Positions 53,889 through 63,465 of a stretch of DNA of 64,000 nucleotides are shown in pieces. Positions within the stretch are counted from its first letter, which is position 1; every line of letters starts with the position of its first letter. A program made the translations under genes and the position numbers. This DNA comes from Bombilactobacillus folatiphilus (lineage in GTDB: Bacteria > Bacillota > Bacilli > Lactobacillales > Lactobacillaceae): contig NZ_CP093366.1 in assembly GCF_023380265.1 (NCBI RefSeq), forward strand, positions 1,302,001-1,366,000, written 5' to 3'. Below the pieces are notes generated by a model. It had not been told where the DNA came from, made no database searches, and saw only the letters and a program-made list of their open reading frames with translations.

Positions 53889-55285
53889 TTCAAACTTTGT
53901 TGTTTACGATAATGTTGACTAATTAATGTCGTCGCCAATGCCACCGCGCCCAACACGACTAAAAGTCCAAAATCAAATTGACTGCCTTGTGCTGTTGCTT
54001 GAGCAAAATGCGTATGAGCAGCTGTCAATTGTTTCGTCGAAATAATCGCCGATAAAATACCGGTGCCCAAAGAGCCAGCATATTGTTGCAAAGTATTAAA
54101 CAGCGAATTGACATCCGGTTTAGTCATTACCTCAACATATTGACTAGCATCGGACATCGTATTCCCATAGCCCAAATTAAAGCCACCGCGCATGAAACAA
54201 TAAAAGAAAACAATCAGCAGCAAATTCAACTGATGTGTCCACAGCGTAAAGAGCAAACTGCCGATGATAATCGCACAATTAGAAAGCAACAGCGGAACAA
54301 ACGCACCCAAATGGTCATACAAATTGCCAGCAATCGGGGACATCACCGCTCCCAGCAACGATCCCGGTAACAAAATCAAACCGGCAACCATCGAATTAGT
54401 GCCTAAAACTTGCTCCGAGAAAATCGGAATCACAAATGAAATTCCAATATTGATGAATTGTAAAATAAAAAAGTTAATTGCCCGGTTAGCAATAATCGGA
54501 TTTTGTAAAATTTTAAAATTCAGAAGCTGATTTTGACCAACCTTTAAATGCCAGCCGAACAATCCTGCACAAAACAAGGTAATCACTAAAAATAAGCCAA
54601 ACTCCCAGCTCAAAAAGCCGTGCGCCCCAGCTTGATCAAAACTAATAACGAATGCCACTAGCGTTGGTGCCAGACTTAATAAGCCGAGCCAATCAAATTT
54701 TTGGGGTGTAGCTTGCGATTTCACATCAATCGTCAGCCAACCTGTGATCATAATGAGCACAATCAGCGGCAACACCCCCATAAAAATCCAGCGCCAAGAC
54801 GTATAATTATTCACAATACCGCCGTAAGTTGGCCCTAACGCCGGTGCAAAAGACGTAATCATCGTCGCAAAACCTGTGTACGTCCCCATTTTGTTGGCCG
54901 GCACTTTGGACATAATAATATGGAATAAAGTTGGTGTTGATAAGCCAGTCGCCACCGCTTCTAACAAACGCCCAACCATTAACACAATAAAATTCGGCGC
55001 ACTGGCGCAAGTTAAAGTTCCAATTAAGCACATCAACGTGGCCGTCAAAAATAATTTTCGCGCAGCAAAGCACTTGATCAAATAAGAAGTCGTACTCATC
55101 ACTAACGTCACCAACAGTAAATACCCCGTGGTAACCCACTGAATCGTCGCCAAATCAACTTGAAATTCCTTCATTAAATTGGGGAAAGTCACATTCATGG
55201 AAGTTTCCACTAAAATCCCAATAAAAGTCAATAAACCAGCCGACACAATCGCTACTTTAGTTGACCAAGAAACTTTTTGTTGCAT
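53885..55285 (-). CDS. DHA2-family (EmrB/QacA) multidrug exporter 2
   Basis: 466 residues, about 14 helices. DHA2 landmarks: LVETSMNVTFPNLMKEFQVDLATIQWVTTGYLL, GRLLEAVATGLSTP (motif B region) and GPTYGGIVNNYTSWRWIF (motif C). Proton-driven drug export is the likely role. It is a clear paralogue of the exporter at 24789-26180 but has no MarR neighbour. Single gene. Confidence 0.87.
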   Translation of the reverse strand: MQQKVSWSTKVAIVSAGLLTFIGILVETSMNVTFPNLMKEFQVDLATIQWVTTGYLLLVTLVMSTTSYLIKCFAARKLFLTATLMCLIGTLTCASAPNFIVLMVGRLLEAVATGLSTPTLFHIIMSKVPANKMGTYTGFATMITSFAPALGPTYGGIVNNYTSWRWIFMGVLPLIVLIMITGWLTIDVKSQATPQKFDWLGLLSLAPTLVAFVISFDQAGAHGFLSWEFGLFLVITLFCAGLFGWHLKVGQNQLLNFKILQNPIIANRAINFFILQFINIGISFVIPIFSEQVLGTNSMVAGLILLPGSLLGAVMSPIAGNLYDHLGAFVPLLLSNCAIIIGSLLFTLWTHQLNLLLIVFFYCFMRGGFNLGYGNTMSDASQYVEVMTKPDVNSLFNTLQQYAGSLGTGILSAIISTKQLTAAHTHFAQATAQGSQFDFGLLVVLGAVALATTLISQHYRKQQSLN

Positions 55286-55445
55286 TAATCAAACCTCGCT
55301 TCAATAATTAAACACTTTTTATTTTACCACTAAGTTAGAAATGTTTTTTACACGCCAAAATCAACTAGAAAACATTTGGCAAATGTGACAAAAAATTATA
55401 AAATCTTTGATAGTTACTGGTTATTAGATTAGGGGGGATCTTTTA

Positions 55446-56147
55446 ATGAATCAGACACAGTTACATAAGGCCATCTACGATTGGTCTTTAGACAAAAAAG
55501 GAAACATTCAGGCACCTGAGCAAGGATTACCTGATGTCTTACAAGCAAGAAAGCAATATTTCACTAAATTTAATTTACAACCATTCACATTGATGACGTA
55601 CATTTTTCCTGTACAAGAACAAATCAATGATATCCAAACGAGTTTTGAAGAACAATGGAAGCAGCCTTGGTTGCCAGTTGAGCCTGAGATTTGGCAATTT
55701 AAAAGTAGTCCTGAGCAACCACTTTACGAACAAACGGTCATGGTGGCAGTCATTGATTACTTTTTACAGCAAAGAGGACCTAATTTCTACCCCAGCTCGT
55801 CCGAACAACAAAGCTTATGGCAGTCAATCACTGACTGGCAGTTATCCTCAGATCAGCAGTTATTGTGTCCCAACAGTCAACTGCCGCCCATGGTGCAACA
55901 GCGCGTTCAAGCTTTTGCTGCGCTGGATCAACAAAAAATCACACCTTTTGAACGCTTAATGTACATTTGGCCCGATCCGAAACAATTAGCGATTACCGAA
56001 AAATTTTTTATTCAACGAACAGGTCAAGCTTGGCCGCCAGTTGATGACCAACTTTTGGCTTTACGCCAAGGCAAATTATGTACAGATTATGAATTAGCAA
56101 TTATAATCGCTGTGATTTTTGGCTTACAAGCTAAAGTCGTTGCTTAA
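55446..56147 (+). CDS. Unrecognised protein built of two ~100-residue repeats
   Basis: 233 residues, soluble. Residues about 10-107 and 128-227 align: each has a DW near the start, LP-x-(3)-Q-x-R-x-Q-x-F, PF-x-(2)-(L)M-T/Y-Y-I-F/W-P, a W-x-P-V block and a closing hydrophobic helix (TVMVAVIDYFLQ and ELAIIIAVIFGLQ). I do not recognise the family. No signal peptide, no catalytic motif. SD GGGGGGAT 7-8 nt before the ATG. coaBC follows after 15 bp, so they may be co-transcribed. Confidence 0.7.
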   Translation: MNQTQLHKAIYDWSLDKKGNIQAPEQGLPDVLQARKQYFTKFNLQPFTLMTYIFPVQEQINDIQTSFEEQWKQPWLPVEPEIWQFKSSPEQPLYEQTVMVAVIDYFLQQRGPNFYPSSSEQQSLWQSITDWQLSSDQQLLCPNSQLPPMVQQRVQAFAALDQQKITPFERLMYIWPDPKQLAITEKFFIQRTGQAWPPVDDQLLALRQGKLCTDYELAIIIAVIFGLQAKVVA

Positions 56148-56162
56148 TTCGAGGTGAGATGT

Positions 56163-57374
56163 ATGCTCCAAGATAAGAAGATTACACTTTACGTCACTGG
56201 TAGTATCGCGGCGTATCGCGCTTTAGAATTAACCCGCTTATTGATCGAACAAAATGCCCAAGTTCAAGTCGTGCTAACCAAAGCAGCTGGTGAATTTGTC
56301 ACACCGTTAAGTTTTCAAGTGTTATCGCAACGACCAGTGTACACGGATATGTTTGACGCCAAAGCCGATAAAGTTTTGCATGTCAAACTTGCCAAGTGGA
56401 CTGACTTAGCAATTGTCGTACCTGCCAGTGCGGATTTTCTGTGCAAGATGGCGCAAGGCGTTGCTGACGATCTTGCAAGTTTAACCTTGTTAGCCACCAA
56501 TGCTCAAAAAATTGTGGCACCTGCGATGAATGATCAAATGTGGTACAACCCCGCAACTCAACGGAATCTCCAAACTTTACGTGCTGATGGTGTCCAAATC
56601 ATTGAACCGACTGTCGGCTTTTTGGCAGAAGGCTATTCGGGCAAGGGACATATCGCCGAGCCTGAACAAATTGTGCAAAATATCTGTTCGGCTTTTCAGA
56701 CTAGTACGACTTTAGCTGGTAAAAAAATTGTGGTGACGGCTGGTGGAACACGCGAACGGATTGATCCGGTACGCTTTTTAGCCAATGATTCTTCCGGCAA
56801 AATGGGCTACACTGTAGCTCAATCCTTACAAAAACGGGGCGCCACGGTGATACTCATCAGTGGTCCAACCAATTTAACACCACCAGTTGGTGTTCAGTTG
56901 GTGCCCGTGAAAACTAGTGCGCAAATGCACGATGCTGTCTTAGAACAATTCGCCAATAGTGACGGCTTAGTGATGGCAGCCGCCGTAACGGATTTTCGAC
57001 CGGTCCAAGTTGCCGCACAAAAAATCAAAAAAACTGCTGCCGCAAAATGGTCCTTAGAATTAGAAAAAACGCCGGACATTCTAAAATCGGTGGCGAAAAT
57101 CAAACAATCGCAACAAATCACCGTGGGCTTTGCTGCCGAAACTCAAAATTTGCAGGTCAATGCGCAACACAAATTAGTCAGCAAACAGTTAGATTTGGTC
57201 GTAGCTAATGATGTTTCACAACCCGGCGTTGGTTTCAACGGCGATACCAATCAAGTCACAATGTTGTCGCAAAATCAGCCACCAATCACGACAGAACTTC
57301 TGCCTAAAACGGCCATTGCGGATTTGATCGTAGAGCAAATGGTACAATTATTGCCAAAAATTAGTCTTAAATAA
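56163..57374 (+). CDS. coaBC: Bifunctional CoaBC (phosphopantothenoylcysteine decarboxylase/synthetase)
   Basis: 403 residues from ATG 56163 (SD GAGGTGAG). CoaC part: TGSIAAYRALELTRLLIEQ, ADFLCKMAQGVADDL and the catalytic PAMNDQMWYNPATQ (Asn). The catalytic His usual near residue 75 is in LHVKLAKWTD. CoaB part: VVTAGGTRERIDPVRFLANDSSGKMG and AAAVTDFRP with the Lys finger KKTAAAKWSLELEKTPDIL. It makes 4'-phosphopantetheine on the way to coenzyme A. It follows the repeat protein by 15 bp. Confidence 0.95.
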   Translation: MLQDKKITLYVTGSIAAYRALELTRLLIEQNAQVQVVLTKAAGEFVTPLSFQVLSQRPVYTDMFDAKADKVLHVKLAKWTDLAIVVPASADFLCKMAQGVADDLASLTLLATNAQKIVAPAMNDQMWYNPATQRNLQTLRADGVQIIEPTVGFLAEGYSGKGHIAEPEQIVQNICSAFQTSTTLAGKKIVVTAGGTRERIDPVRFLANDSSGKMGYTVAQSLQKRGATVILISGPTNLTPPVGVQLVPVKTSAQMHDAVLEQFANSDGLVMAAAVTDFRPVQVAAQKIKKTAAAKWSLELEKTPDILKSVAKIKQSQQITVGFAAETQNLQVNAQHKLVSKQLDLVVANDVSQPGVGFNGDTNQVTMLSQNQPPITTELLPKTAIADLIVEQMVQLLPKISLK

Positions 57375-57430
57375 TCATGTTTTTTAGATGTTAAAGATCA
57401 ATTTTATTTTGTTTAAATAGTTTAATTATA

Positions 57431-57470
57431 AAATGCACCTCCAAAATTGTCATAATTTGGAAGTGCATTC
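57431..57470. terminator. Bidirectional terminator between coaBC and the gut operon
   Basis: ATGCACCTCCAAAATT and AATTTGGAAGTGCAT pair with one bulge and one wobble over a 5-nt loop; A/T tails both ways. Confidence 0.75.
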
Positions 57471-57493
57471 TTTCATTTTAAACTTATCTGTTA

Positions 57494-58171
57494 TCACAAT
57501 GTCGCAATTGTTGTATTGCCATAGATAGACTGCCAATCTTTAGTAAAATCATTGACTGCTGCACTAATTGCCGAAACTCCTAAACCAGTATCTAATATTT
57601 CTGGTCCCATAGTGACAGCTTGGGCTCCATGCACTAAGGCTGCATTAACTTGCTGCACCGTGTGAAAACTAGCTGCTAAAATTTTAGTTTTTGCTCCACA
57701 CTGCTTAATTTGTTGCGCCATATCCGCAATCACTTGGTCAGCATTAATATTCATATTGACCATCCGGTTATAATAAGGCGCTAAATAATCAGCGCCTGCC
57801 GCTGTCGCTAAAAAGCCTTGAAACTCGGTATAAATGGCCGTAGCGGTAATGCCAAAGCCATCTGCTTTTAAAATTTGCATTGCTGCTAAACCTGCAGCTG
57901 TCGTCGGAACTTTTACATAGACATCTGCCCCGATTTCTTGGCGAATTGTCTGCGCATCGGCCACCATTTCTGCTGTTGTTGTACCGACAACTTGAATATG
58001 AAAAGTCCGCTCTGGTCCTAACATTTGTTTAATTTGTTTCATCCGTGCAAAGAAATCCACTTTGCCTCCTTTTTTAATGATAGACGGATTAGTGGTAACA
58101 CCACTTAAGGGAATAATGGTTGAGTACTTTTGAATTGCTTGTAAGTCGCTTGTATCCAATAAAAACTCCAT
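57494..58171 (-). CDS. Transaldolase-like/fructose-6-phosphate aldolase-type protein
   Basis: 225 residues, TIM barrel of the small transaldolase/FSA family: EFLLDTSDLQAI, GVTTNPSIIKKGG and VYVKVPTTAAGLAAM (Schiff-base Lys in V-K-V-P), then ILAASFHTVQQV. It would make or split dihydroxyacetone-linked sugars. It is last in the sorbitol operon, 15 bp behind gutA; such a gene is found in sorbitol operons of several lactobacilli but its role there is unproven. SD GGAGGT. Confidence 0.88.
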   Translation of the reverse strand: MEFLLDTSDLQAIQKYSTIIPLSGVTTNPSIIKKGGKVDFFARMKQIKQMLGPERTFHIQVVGTTTAEMVADAQTIRQEIGADVYVKVPTTAAGLAAMQILKADGFGITATAIYTEFQGFLATAAGADYLAPYYNRMVNMNINADQVIADMAQQIKQCGAKTKILAASFHTVQQVNAALVHGAQAVTMGPEILDTGLGVSAISAAVNDFTKDWQSIYGNTTIATL

Positions 58172-58186
58172 GATAATACCTCCACT

Positions 58187-58570
58187 CTAATCAGCAATAA
58201 TTTGAATGCTATCACCTACATGGACATCCGGATATGGTGCATTTTCCACATACAATGTTCCCGGCAACTTGGGTTTAGTTAAACCATCAAAGCTAATCGC
58301 AATATGACCCAAATTACCAAGATTAGTTTGTACTTCACTCCCGACGGCGGTAATAGTATAATGATAGTTTTTAATTTGTAAAAACATTCCTGCTTTAATT
58401 GTTGAATTGACAGTATTCAATTCGATGATATAACAAGACGAACGTAAAGCATCTGGCGCTTTGGAACCAAAAAGAATCATCATTTTAATATCTTGGAATT
58501 CTTTAGCTTCCGCCCCGATTTCTTTTATCGTTGTTACAAAAATAATTTTTTTGGGATTCACACCTACCAT
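58187..58570 (-). CDS. gutA: PTS sorbitol IIA component
   Basis: 127 residues of the glucitol/sorbitol IIA family (srlB): ILFGSKAPDALRSSCYIIELN and NLGHIAISFDG, with the phospho-His in L-G-H. It passes phosphate from HPr to the IIB cysteine of GutB. SD GGAG about 9 nt before the ATG. Between gutB and the aldolase gene. Confidence 0.9.
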   Translation of the reverse strand: MVGVNPKKIIFVTTIKEIGAEAKEFQDIKMMILFGSKAPDALRSSCYIIELNTVNSTIKAGMFLQIKNYHYTITAVGSEVQTNLGNLGHIAISFDGLTKPKLPGTLYVENAPYPDVHVGDSIQIIAD

Positions 58571-58609
58571 AACTTTTCACTCCAATAATGCATTTTCTCT
58601 CATGCTTTG

Positions 58610-59611
58610 TTATCTACCCGAATACAAGCCAAAACTGGCCAACCATGCAACGAAAACACGTGGCACACCATTTAAAAAGCGCGAATACAAAACTGATGGT
58701 ACCCCAACTTCCACGGTATCAGCATCAGCTTCTTCTAATCCTAAACCCACTGGAATAAAATCACAGGCATTTTGGGTATTAATCGCAAACAAAGCCGGTA
58801 AGGCATATTGCGGGGGAATATGCCCTTTGCCAATCTCCACCCCAATTAAAGTTCCAATAATTTGCCCAATCACCGCACCCGGTCCCAAAACAGGCGATAA
58901 AAATGGCAAGGAACAAATAAAACCAATAATTAAAAGTCCCCAAATACTACCAGCCATCGGTACCATCAATTTGGCAAACCATTTACCTAAACCTGATCCT
59001 TCAATCAGGCCAACTAATAACGAAACAAAGGCCATAAACGGTAAAATTGTATTGATCACGGTTTGAATAGCATCTTTGCCTGCTTGGTTAAAAATCGCAA
59101 TAAATTTACCAGCACCCATTCCAAATTTAGCTAAAAGACTGGTGCTGCTTTTTTGTTGTGTAATTGTTTGACTGCTATCATATTTCGAATGTTTTGTCTC
59201 GGTATCATCTGAAATGGTTGTTGATGTGGTCGCTACTTTCTCTGTTGCTTGCACTTGATCAACATTAACCGCTGATACATAAATTTCTGGGGTAATAAAT
59301 TGAGCCAATGGACCACTTTTACCGGTCGCCAGAACATTGACGGTAGGAATTCCTTTTTTAGGGTAAATTCCACATCTTAAAGTTCCCCCGCAATCTATGA
59401 CTGCTAACGCGGTCTCATTATCAGGAATCGATGTTTTAAAACCATCAATTGCTTGCATCCCCGTGATTTTTTCAATTTTATCCACAATTGCCGGTCGACT
59501 GCCACCTGTGACGTAAATAAATTTGTGTTTTTCAGGCGTGGGAGTAATGATTAAGGGCCCCCCAAATCCACCAGAACCTTTTTTGATTTTGACACTTTGC
59601 CATTTAGCCAT
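58610..59611 (-). CDS. gutB: PTS sorbitol IIBC component
   Basis: 333 residues (srlE type). N-terminal IIB domain (about 1-125; [15 protein letters not shown], phospho-Cys region [22 protein letters not shown]), a hydrophilic linker (about 125-160), then helices with [12 protein letters not shown] and the C-terminal [19 protein letters not shown]. With GutC it forms the membrane channel for sorbitol. ATG 59611 preferred over the TTG 3 nt before. Confidence 0.92.
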   Translation of the reverse strand: MAKWQSVKIKKGSGGFGGPLIITPTPEKHKFIYVTGGSRPAIVDKIEKITGMQAIDGFKTSIPDNETALAVIDCGGTLRCGIYPKKGIPTVNVLATGKSGPLAQFITPEIYVSAVNVDQVQATEKVATTSTTISDDTETKHSKYDSSQTITQQKSSTSLLAKFGMGAGKFIAIFNQAGKDAIQTVINTILPFMAFVSLLVGLIEGSGLGKWFAKLMVPMAGSIWGLLIIGFICSLPFLSPVLGPGAVIGQIIGTLIGVEIGKGHIPPQYALPALFAINTQNACDFIPVGLGLEEADADTVEVGVPSVLYSRFLNGVPRVFVAWLASFGLYSGR

Positions 59612-59629
59612 CAATCTTGCACCTCCTAA

Positions 59630-60193
59630 TTATGATTCAGCAACCTTACCTGTATCAGCCTCTTTAGATAATTGAATGCCCGAAGTTCGACATACATAAG
59701 CAGTGGTGTAGTCTGTTACCCAGCCGCCAATAAAGTTCATCACTAATCCCACAAGTAAATAACGAATCGCTAATTCCATTGTGTCTAATCCTAGCTTCTG
59801 AACCCCTTGTGCAATACCCATCCAAATAAACAATTCCGCCGGGTTGATATGGGGAAAGACTCCGTTACTGGTATGACAAAATTGGGCTTGGGAAGCATAA
59901 TAACTCGGCTTATAATATTCTGGTAAAAAACGGGCCATCGTAAAAGCCATGGGATTACCTAACATAAAAGCTGAAACAAAAGGCAAAACTAGATAACGCA
60001 TAAAGATATTACTGGATGCAGCGCGCGCAAAATGATTCATTCGCTCTTCACCCACCAAGGCCACAATCGCATTCATTAACACTAACAACATCAAAACTAC
60101 AGGGACAATTGAACTCACCCAATCCGCAAATTGTTTGCCTCCTAATTGAAATAAATGCATAAAGCCTTTGGCAAAACCTGCAACATATTTCAT
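59630..60193 (-). CDS. gutC: PTS sorbitol IIC component
   Basis: 187 residues (srlA type): FAKGFMHLFQLGGKQFADWVSSIVPVVLMLLVLMN and LVLPFVSAFMLGNPMAFTMARFLPE, about 4-5 helices. Membrane half of the sorbitol permease together with GutB; the gap to gutB is 18 bp. SD GGAGATG 8 nt before the ATG. Confidence 0.92.
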   Translation of the reverse strand: MKYVAGFAKGFMHLFQLGGKQFADWVSSIVPVVLMLLVLMNAIVALVGEERMNHFARAASSNIFMRYLVLPFVSAFMLGNPMAFTMARFLPEYYKPSYYASQAQFCHTSNGVFPHINPAELFIWMGIAQGVQKLGLDTMELAIRYLLVGLVMNFIGGWVTDYTTAYVCRTSGIQLSKEADTGKVAES

Positions 60194-60217
60194 AACAATT
60201 CATCTCCATTTTTGAAT

Positions 60218-60697
60218 TCATATTTTTTGTTTTAATTTGGCTACCCAACTACGTAACTGCACAAACATCGGCAGCGCAAAAACATTAATCTGGGTATCAT
60301 ATTCTGAACTAGCCAGTTGCCCAGTCTGAAAATCAACATAATTTTTATACGCATTTTGAATACATTGCCTCGTGAGAGTATCGTATTGATGTAAACTGTC
60401 ATAATCAGTAGCAACCATCGCCAAATTCTGATTTCTTAATGACGTTAGATCTTTAAATTTTGCAAAAACAGTTACTCCCTTCATTAGTTTGGCATCTTGA
60501 ATTTGACCACTTTCATTCATCGCTAACAATAACAATGTTCCTGACCGTATTTTTTTAGGATTTTTCCCAATGAGAACTCGTTGACCTTGTTTGCGTAATA
60601 GCCGATAATTCATTGAAAAATTTTTAATTTGAAAAAATCCTAATAAGCCTTGTAACAAAAAAGCGCCAACAAAGATTAACCCAAACATGATCATCAT
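60218..60697 (-). CDS. gutM: Glucitol operon activator-type protein GutM
   Basis: 159 residues: one N-terminal helix (MFGLIFVGAFLLQGLLGFFQ) followed by a soluble domain (FSMNYRLLRKQGQRVLIGKNP, DAKLMKGVTVFAKF), the pattern of GutM/SrlM. GutM is a membrane-linked co-activator of sorbitol genes. It starts 2 bp after gutR ends, SD GGAGGGG. Confidence 0.85.
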   Translation of the reverse strand: MMIMFGLIFVGAFLLQGLLGFFQIKNFSMNYRLLRKQGQRVLIGKNPKKIRSGTLLLLAMNESGQIQDAKLMKGVTVFAKFKDLTSLRNQNLAMVATDYDSLHQYDTLTRQCIQNAYKNYVDFQTGQLASSEYDTQINVFALPMFVQLRSWVAKLKQKI

Positions 60698-60699
60698 TG

Positions 60700-62568
60700 T
60701 TAAATCCCCTCCATTAATTTGGTCAATGGTGCACCCGGTGTTAAGTGTAAAAGATTTTGGTAAATTCCTTCATTGTGGGAAACAATAAAAATAAAATCAT
60801 AAATTTCTGACAATGTTTTATTCAAAGCAGTATCTAATTGTTTGGGAATGCCAATTAAAAAAATGATTTTTACCTGTTTGCGTGCGTAAACGATTGCTTG
60901 ATTATAAAGACCAATTTTTAATAAAACTTGCTTGTGTCCTGTATCATCGACAACATGTGGAATGGCAATTCCATGACTAAAAACATTGACCGTCTGCTGT
61001 TCTCGTTTTTTCCACAAATCTAAAAAATTTTTGCTGAGACGTCCACGGGCTATCTCTTCTCGAATCATAGCTTCGGTAGCTTGCAAATAGCCTTGTTGAC
61101 CATTCAAAGGACAGAGTTGCAATGTACAATTTCCCGCTTCGATTTGCTCCATCAACAAAAAAATTTTTATCTTGGCTTGTAATTCTTCTTTACGAAAAAT
61201 GCTGCTAATCCGAACAACAGGGGTCTGACTCTTTACCATTTGCAATGGATAGTTAGAAAAAACTAGTAAAAAATGTTCCTGCGTACGCCTAAAAGCTGCA
61301 TCATCTTCAAAACTCACCATTTGGATTTTATCTGCAAAAATGTCATTCATTTGTTCGGCGACAAAATGACGAATACTATTACTAACCGGTCCCACAATGG
61401 CAACTTTATTCTCAGCAGATGAACTTTTTTGTTTATTTAAAGCCATTTGATAATCAATTGTCAGATAATCTAATTCACTTTTTGAGATGGTCAAGTCTAA
61501 CTGTTGTTCAAAAATATGCGTTGTGATCAACGCTAATTCTGAAGCAATCGGATAATTGGCAGCAAGTCCTTCGCTTAAAAAAGCATCTTCTTGAATTTTA
61601 AAAACCGACCGATTGATCATAAAAATTAAGTGATATTTAATTTGTTCATAAGCAGAAGCAAAATCTAACGTTACATCCAGTTCTTGACCAATATTCGTTA
61701 ATGTCAACGAGTAAATTTTTTGCACCTGCATTAACGCTATCTGTAATTTAGAATTACACACGAAAGAATTGGCGTAAACACTGAGTATCTGCAATAAAAA
61801 ATAAATTTCAGTCTTGGTTAAGCAACAACCTACCCCCTGATTACAAGCAACAATCAGTGGTTTTAATTTGGTCAAATCAAGCACATCCAAATAATTGGTA
61901 ATCATTTCTTTCATGCGAATATTGGTCTGAATTAACTTCTTTAAAATCACAAAATTTTTCAAGATTTCCGTTTTGCTATTTTCTGTTAACTTTAAGTCAT
62001 CCAGTGCTTTTTGAATCTGCTGTCCAGCCTTAGTCTGTACATAGTAATTTTGATCCAGTCGATAATAATCACTCACAAAATTTTTTAACAACAAACCATA
62101 AACATAATTATGATCTACCACCAAACGAATTCCCCGATTGGTAGCAGATATTAGTTTGGCTGGATATTTATCTTGATACAGGACTTGCCTAAAACTTTTC
62201 AAATCCGAATTCAACGTTCCCTTGCTAATACTCAACGATTCAGCTAAATCGTCTAAAACAATGTAACCTGTGGAAAAAATCAATTGTAAAACAAGCTTGG
62301 CTCTCCGCTTAGATAGATCATTTAAATCTAGTGATTCTTTTAATTTTCCTGACTGCAAATTATTAATATATTGAAAATCTTGAATAACCAGATAAAACCG
62401 GACACCATGATGACGGATGATTGCTCTTTGTGATAAATCTTCATTTAATTTTTGAATCCGCTTCAAGATTGTCCGTTTTGAAACATTAAACTCTCCCATT
62501 AGCTCTGATATTGACACAGAATCATTTTTTAGAAAAAAGTTTAATAATACGTAATCCTGATCATTCAT
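60700..62568 (-). CDS. gutR: PRD-containing sorbitol operon regulator GutR
   Basis: 622 residues of the MtlR/BglG-like activator type: N-terminal helix-turn-helices (VSISELMGEFNVSKRTILKRIQKL and DLAESLSISKGTLNSDLKSF), two PTS-regulation domains (about 180-390), a IIB-Gat-like segment (about 395-465) and a C-terminal IIA-like domain (VFSHGIAIPHVVD, with His). Phosphorylation by the PTS couples sorbitol availability to transcription. Lies between gutF and gutM. Confidence 0.88.
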   Translation of the reverse strand: MNDQDYVLLNFFLKNDSVSISELMGEFNVSKRTILKRIQKLNEDLSQRAIIRHHGVRFYLVIQDFQYINNLQSGKLKESLDLNDLSKRRAKLVLQLIFSTGYIVLDDLAESLSISKGTLNSDLKSFRQVLYQDKYPAKLISATNRGIRLVVDHNYVYGLLLKNFVSDYYRLDQNYYVQTKAGQQIQKALDDLKLTENSKTEILKNFVILKKLIQTNIRMKEMITNYLDVLDLTKLKPLIVACNQGVGCCLTKTEIYFLLQILSVYANSFVCNSKLQIALMQVQKIYSLTLTNIGQELDVTLDFASAYEQIKYHLIFMINRSVFKIQEDAFLSEGLAANYPIASELALITTHIFEQQLDLTISKSELDYLTIDYQMALNKQKSSSAENKVAIVGPVSNSIRHFVAEQMNDIFADKIQMVSFEDDAAFRRTQEHFLLVFSNYPLQMVKSQTPVVRISSIFRKEELQAKIKIFLLMEQIEAGNCTLQLCPLNGQQGYLQATEAMIREEIARGRLSKNFLDLWKKREQQTVNVFSHGIAIPHVVDDTGHKQVLLKIGLYNQAIVYARKQVKIIFLIGIPKQLDTALNKTLSEIYDFIFIVSHNEGIYQNLLHLTPGAPLTKLMEGI

Positions 62569-62580
62569 GGCTTCAATTCC

Positions 62581-63385
62581 TTATCCGCGAGATTTGCCTC
62601 CAGCGACGTTGGTCGTAATTCCAGTAATATAACTAGCTTTATCTGACAAATAATAGGCCACCAAATAAGCTACTTCAGATAAACGACCACTTCGACCTAA
62701 AGGTGTCGTACTTTTACTCTTGTAACCGGCTCGAATGTCTTTCACAGTTTGATGACGGGTATAGGCCAAAGCTTCTTCATATCTTAATGTCCGCAGACCA
62801 GTCGCCTCCATAATGCCAGGAGCTACCCCCACAACCCGAACATTGTATTCACCTAATTCCTTTCCCCCATGATCTAGTGAAACCATTAATGGCTCCTTTG
62901 GTAGCTGCATAAATACTTTGTCCCACAGAACCTTCTAAACCTGCTTCGGAGGACATATTGATAATTACACCATTATGTTGTTTGATCATTTGACGTGCGG
63001 ACACTTGACTTAATAAAAAAACACTCTTGACATTCACGCTAAACATCTTTTCAAAATCTTGTGCTGTAAATTCATATGGACCATGGGCATCTTTCGGATC
63101 AGCCAATAATCTAGGCAAATTAATGCCAGCATTATTGACAATACCGTCCAAATGTCCATGCTTATCAACCACCTGTGCCACTAATTGAGTAATGTCATCT
63201 TGAGATGTCACATCAGTTTTTTGATAAATATATTTGGGATTCTTCACTTCAGACGCCTGTAAATCAGCATTATAGACATAAGCACCATCAGCCAATAATT
63301 CTTGAATAATAGCGGCACCAATGCCTGAAGAACCTCCTGTTACAATAAAAATTTTATCTGTTAATCCTAACCAATTTGTTGTCAT
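62581..63385 (-). pseudogene. gutF: Sorbitol-6-phosphate 2-dehydrogenase with one-base frameshift
   Basis: ATG 63385 (SD AAGGAGG 9 nt upstream). SDR landmarks: IFIVTGGSSGIGAAII (NAD site), NNAGIN, catalytic Ser in INMSSEAGLEGS and Tyr-x-x-x-Lys in QSIYAATKGAI. After GFTRSWGK the frame ends in G-I-R-stop (62849). Removing one G from the G5 tract (plus C5, 62864-62868) restores GKELGEYNVRVVGVAPGIM and the normal C-terminus to 62581 (about 268 residues). It oxidises sorbitol-6-phosphate to fructose-6-phosphate; if the shift is real, the operon cannot complete sorbitol use. Confidence 0.85.
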
Positions 63386-63415
63386 ATTCGCTAACCTCCT
63401 TAACAAGGATAGTAA

Positions 63416-63465
63416 AGCAATCGTTTACATTTATTAATACAATCTTTTGCACACCCGAGTGCAAT
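63416..63465 (-). promoter_or_regulatory. gut operon control region: cre-like site and dyad
   Basis: On the minus strand TGTAAACGATTGCT (63416-63429) matches the CcpA cre consensus apart from two positions. The dyad TTGCAC-6 nt-GTGCAA (63448-63465) lies just upstream, where an activator such as GutR could bind. Both suit a catabolite-repressed, activator-dependent operon. Confidence 0.5.
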
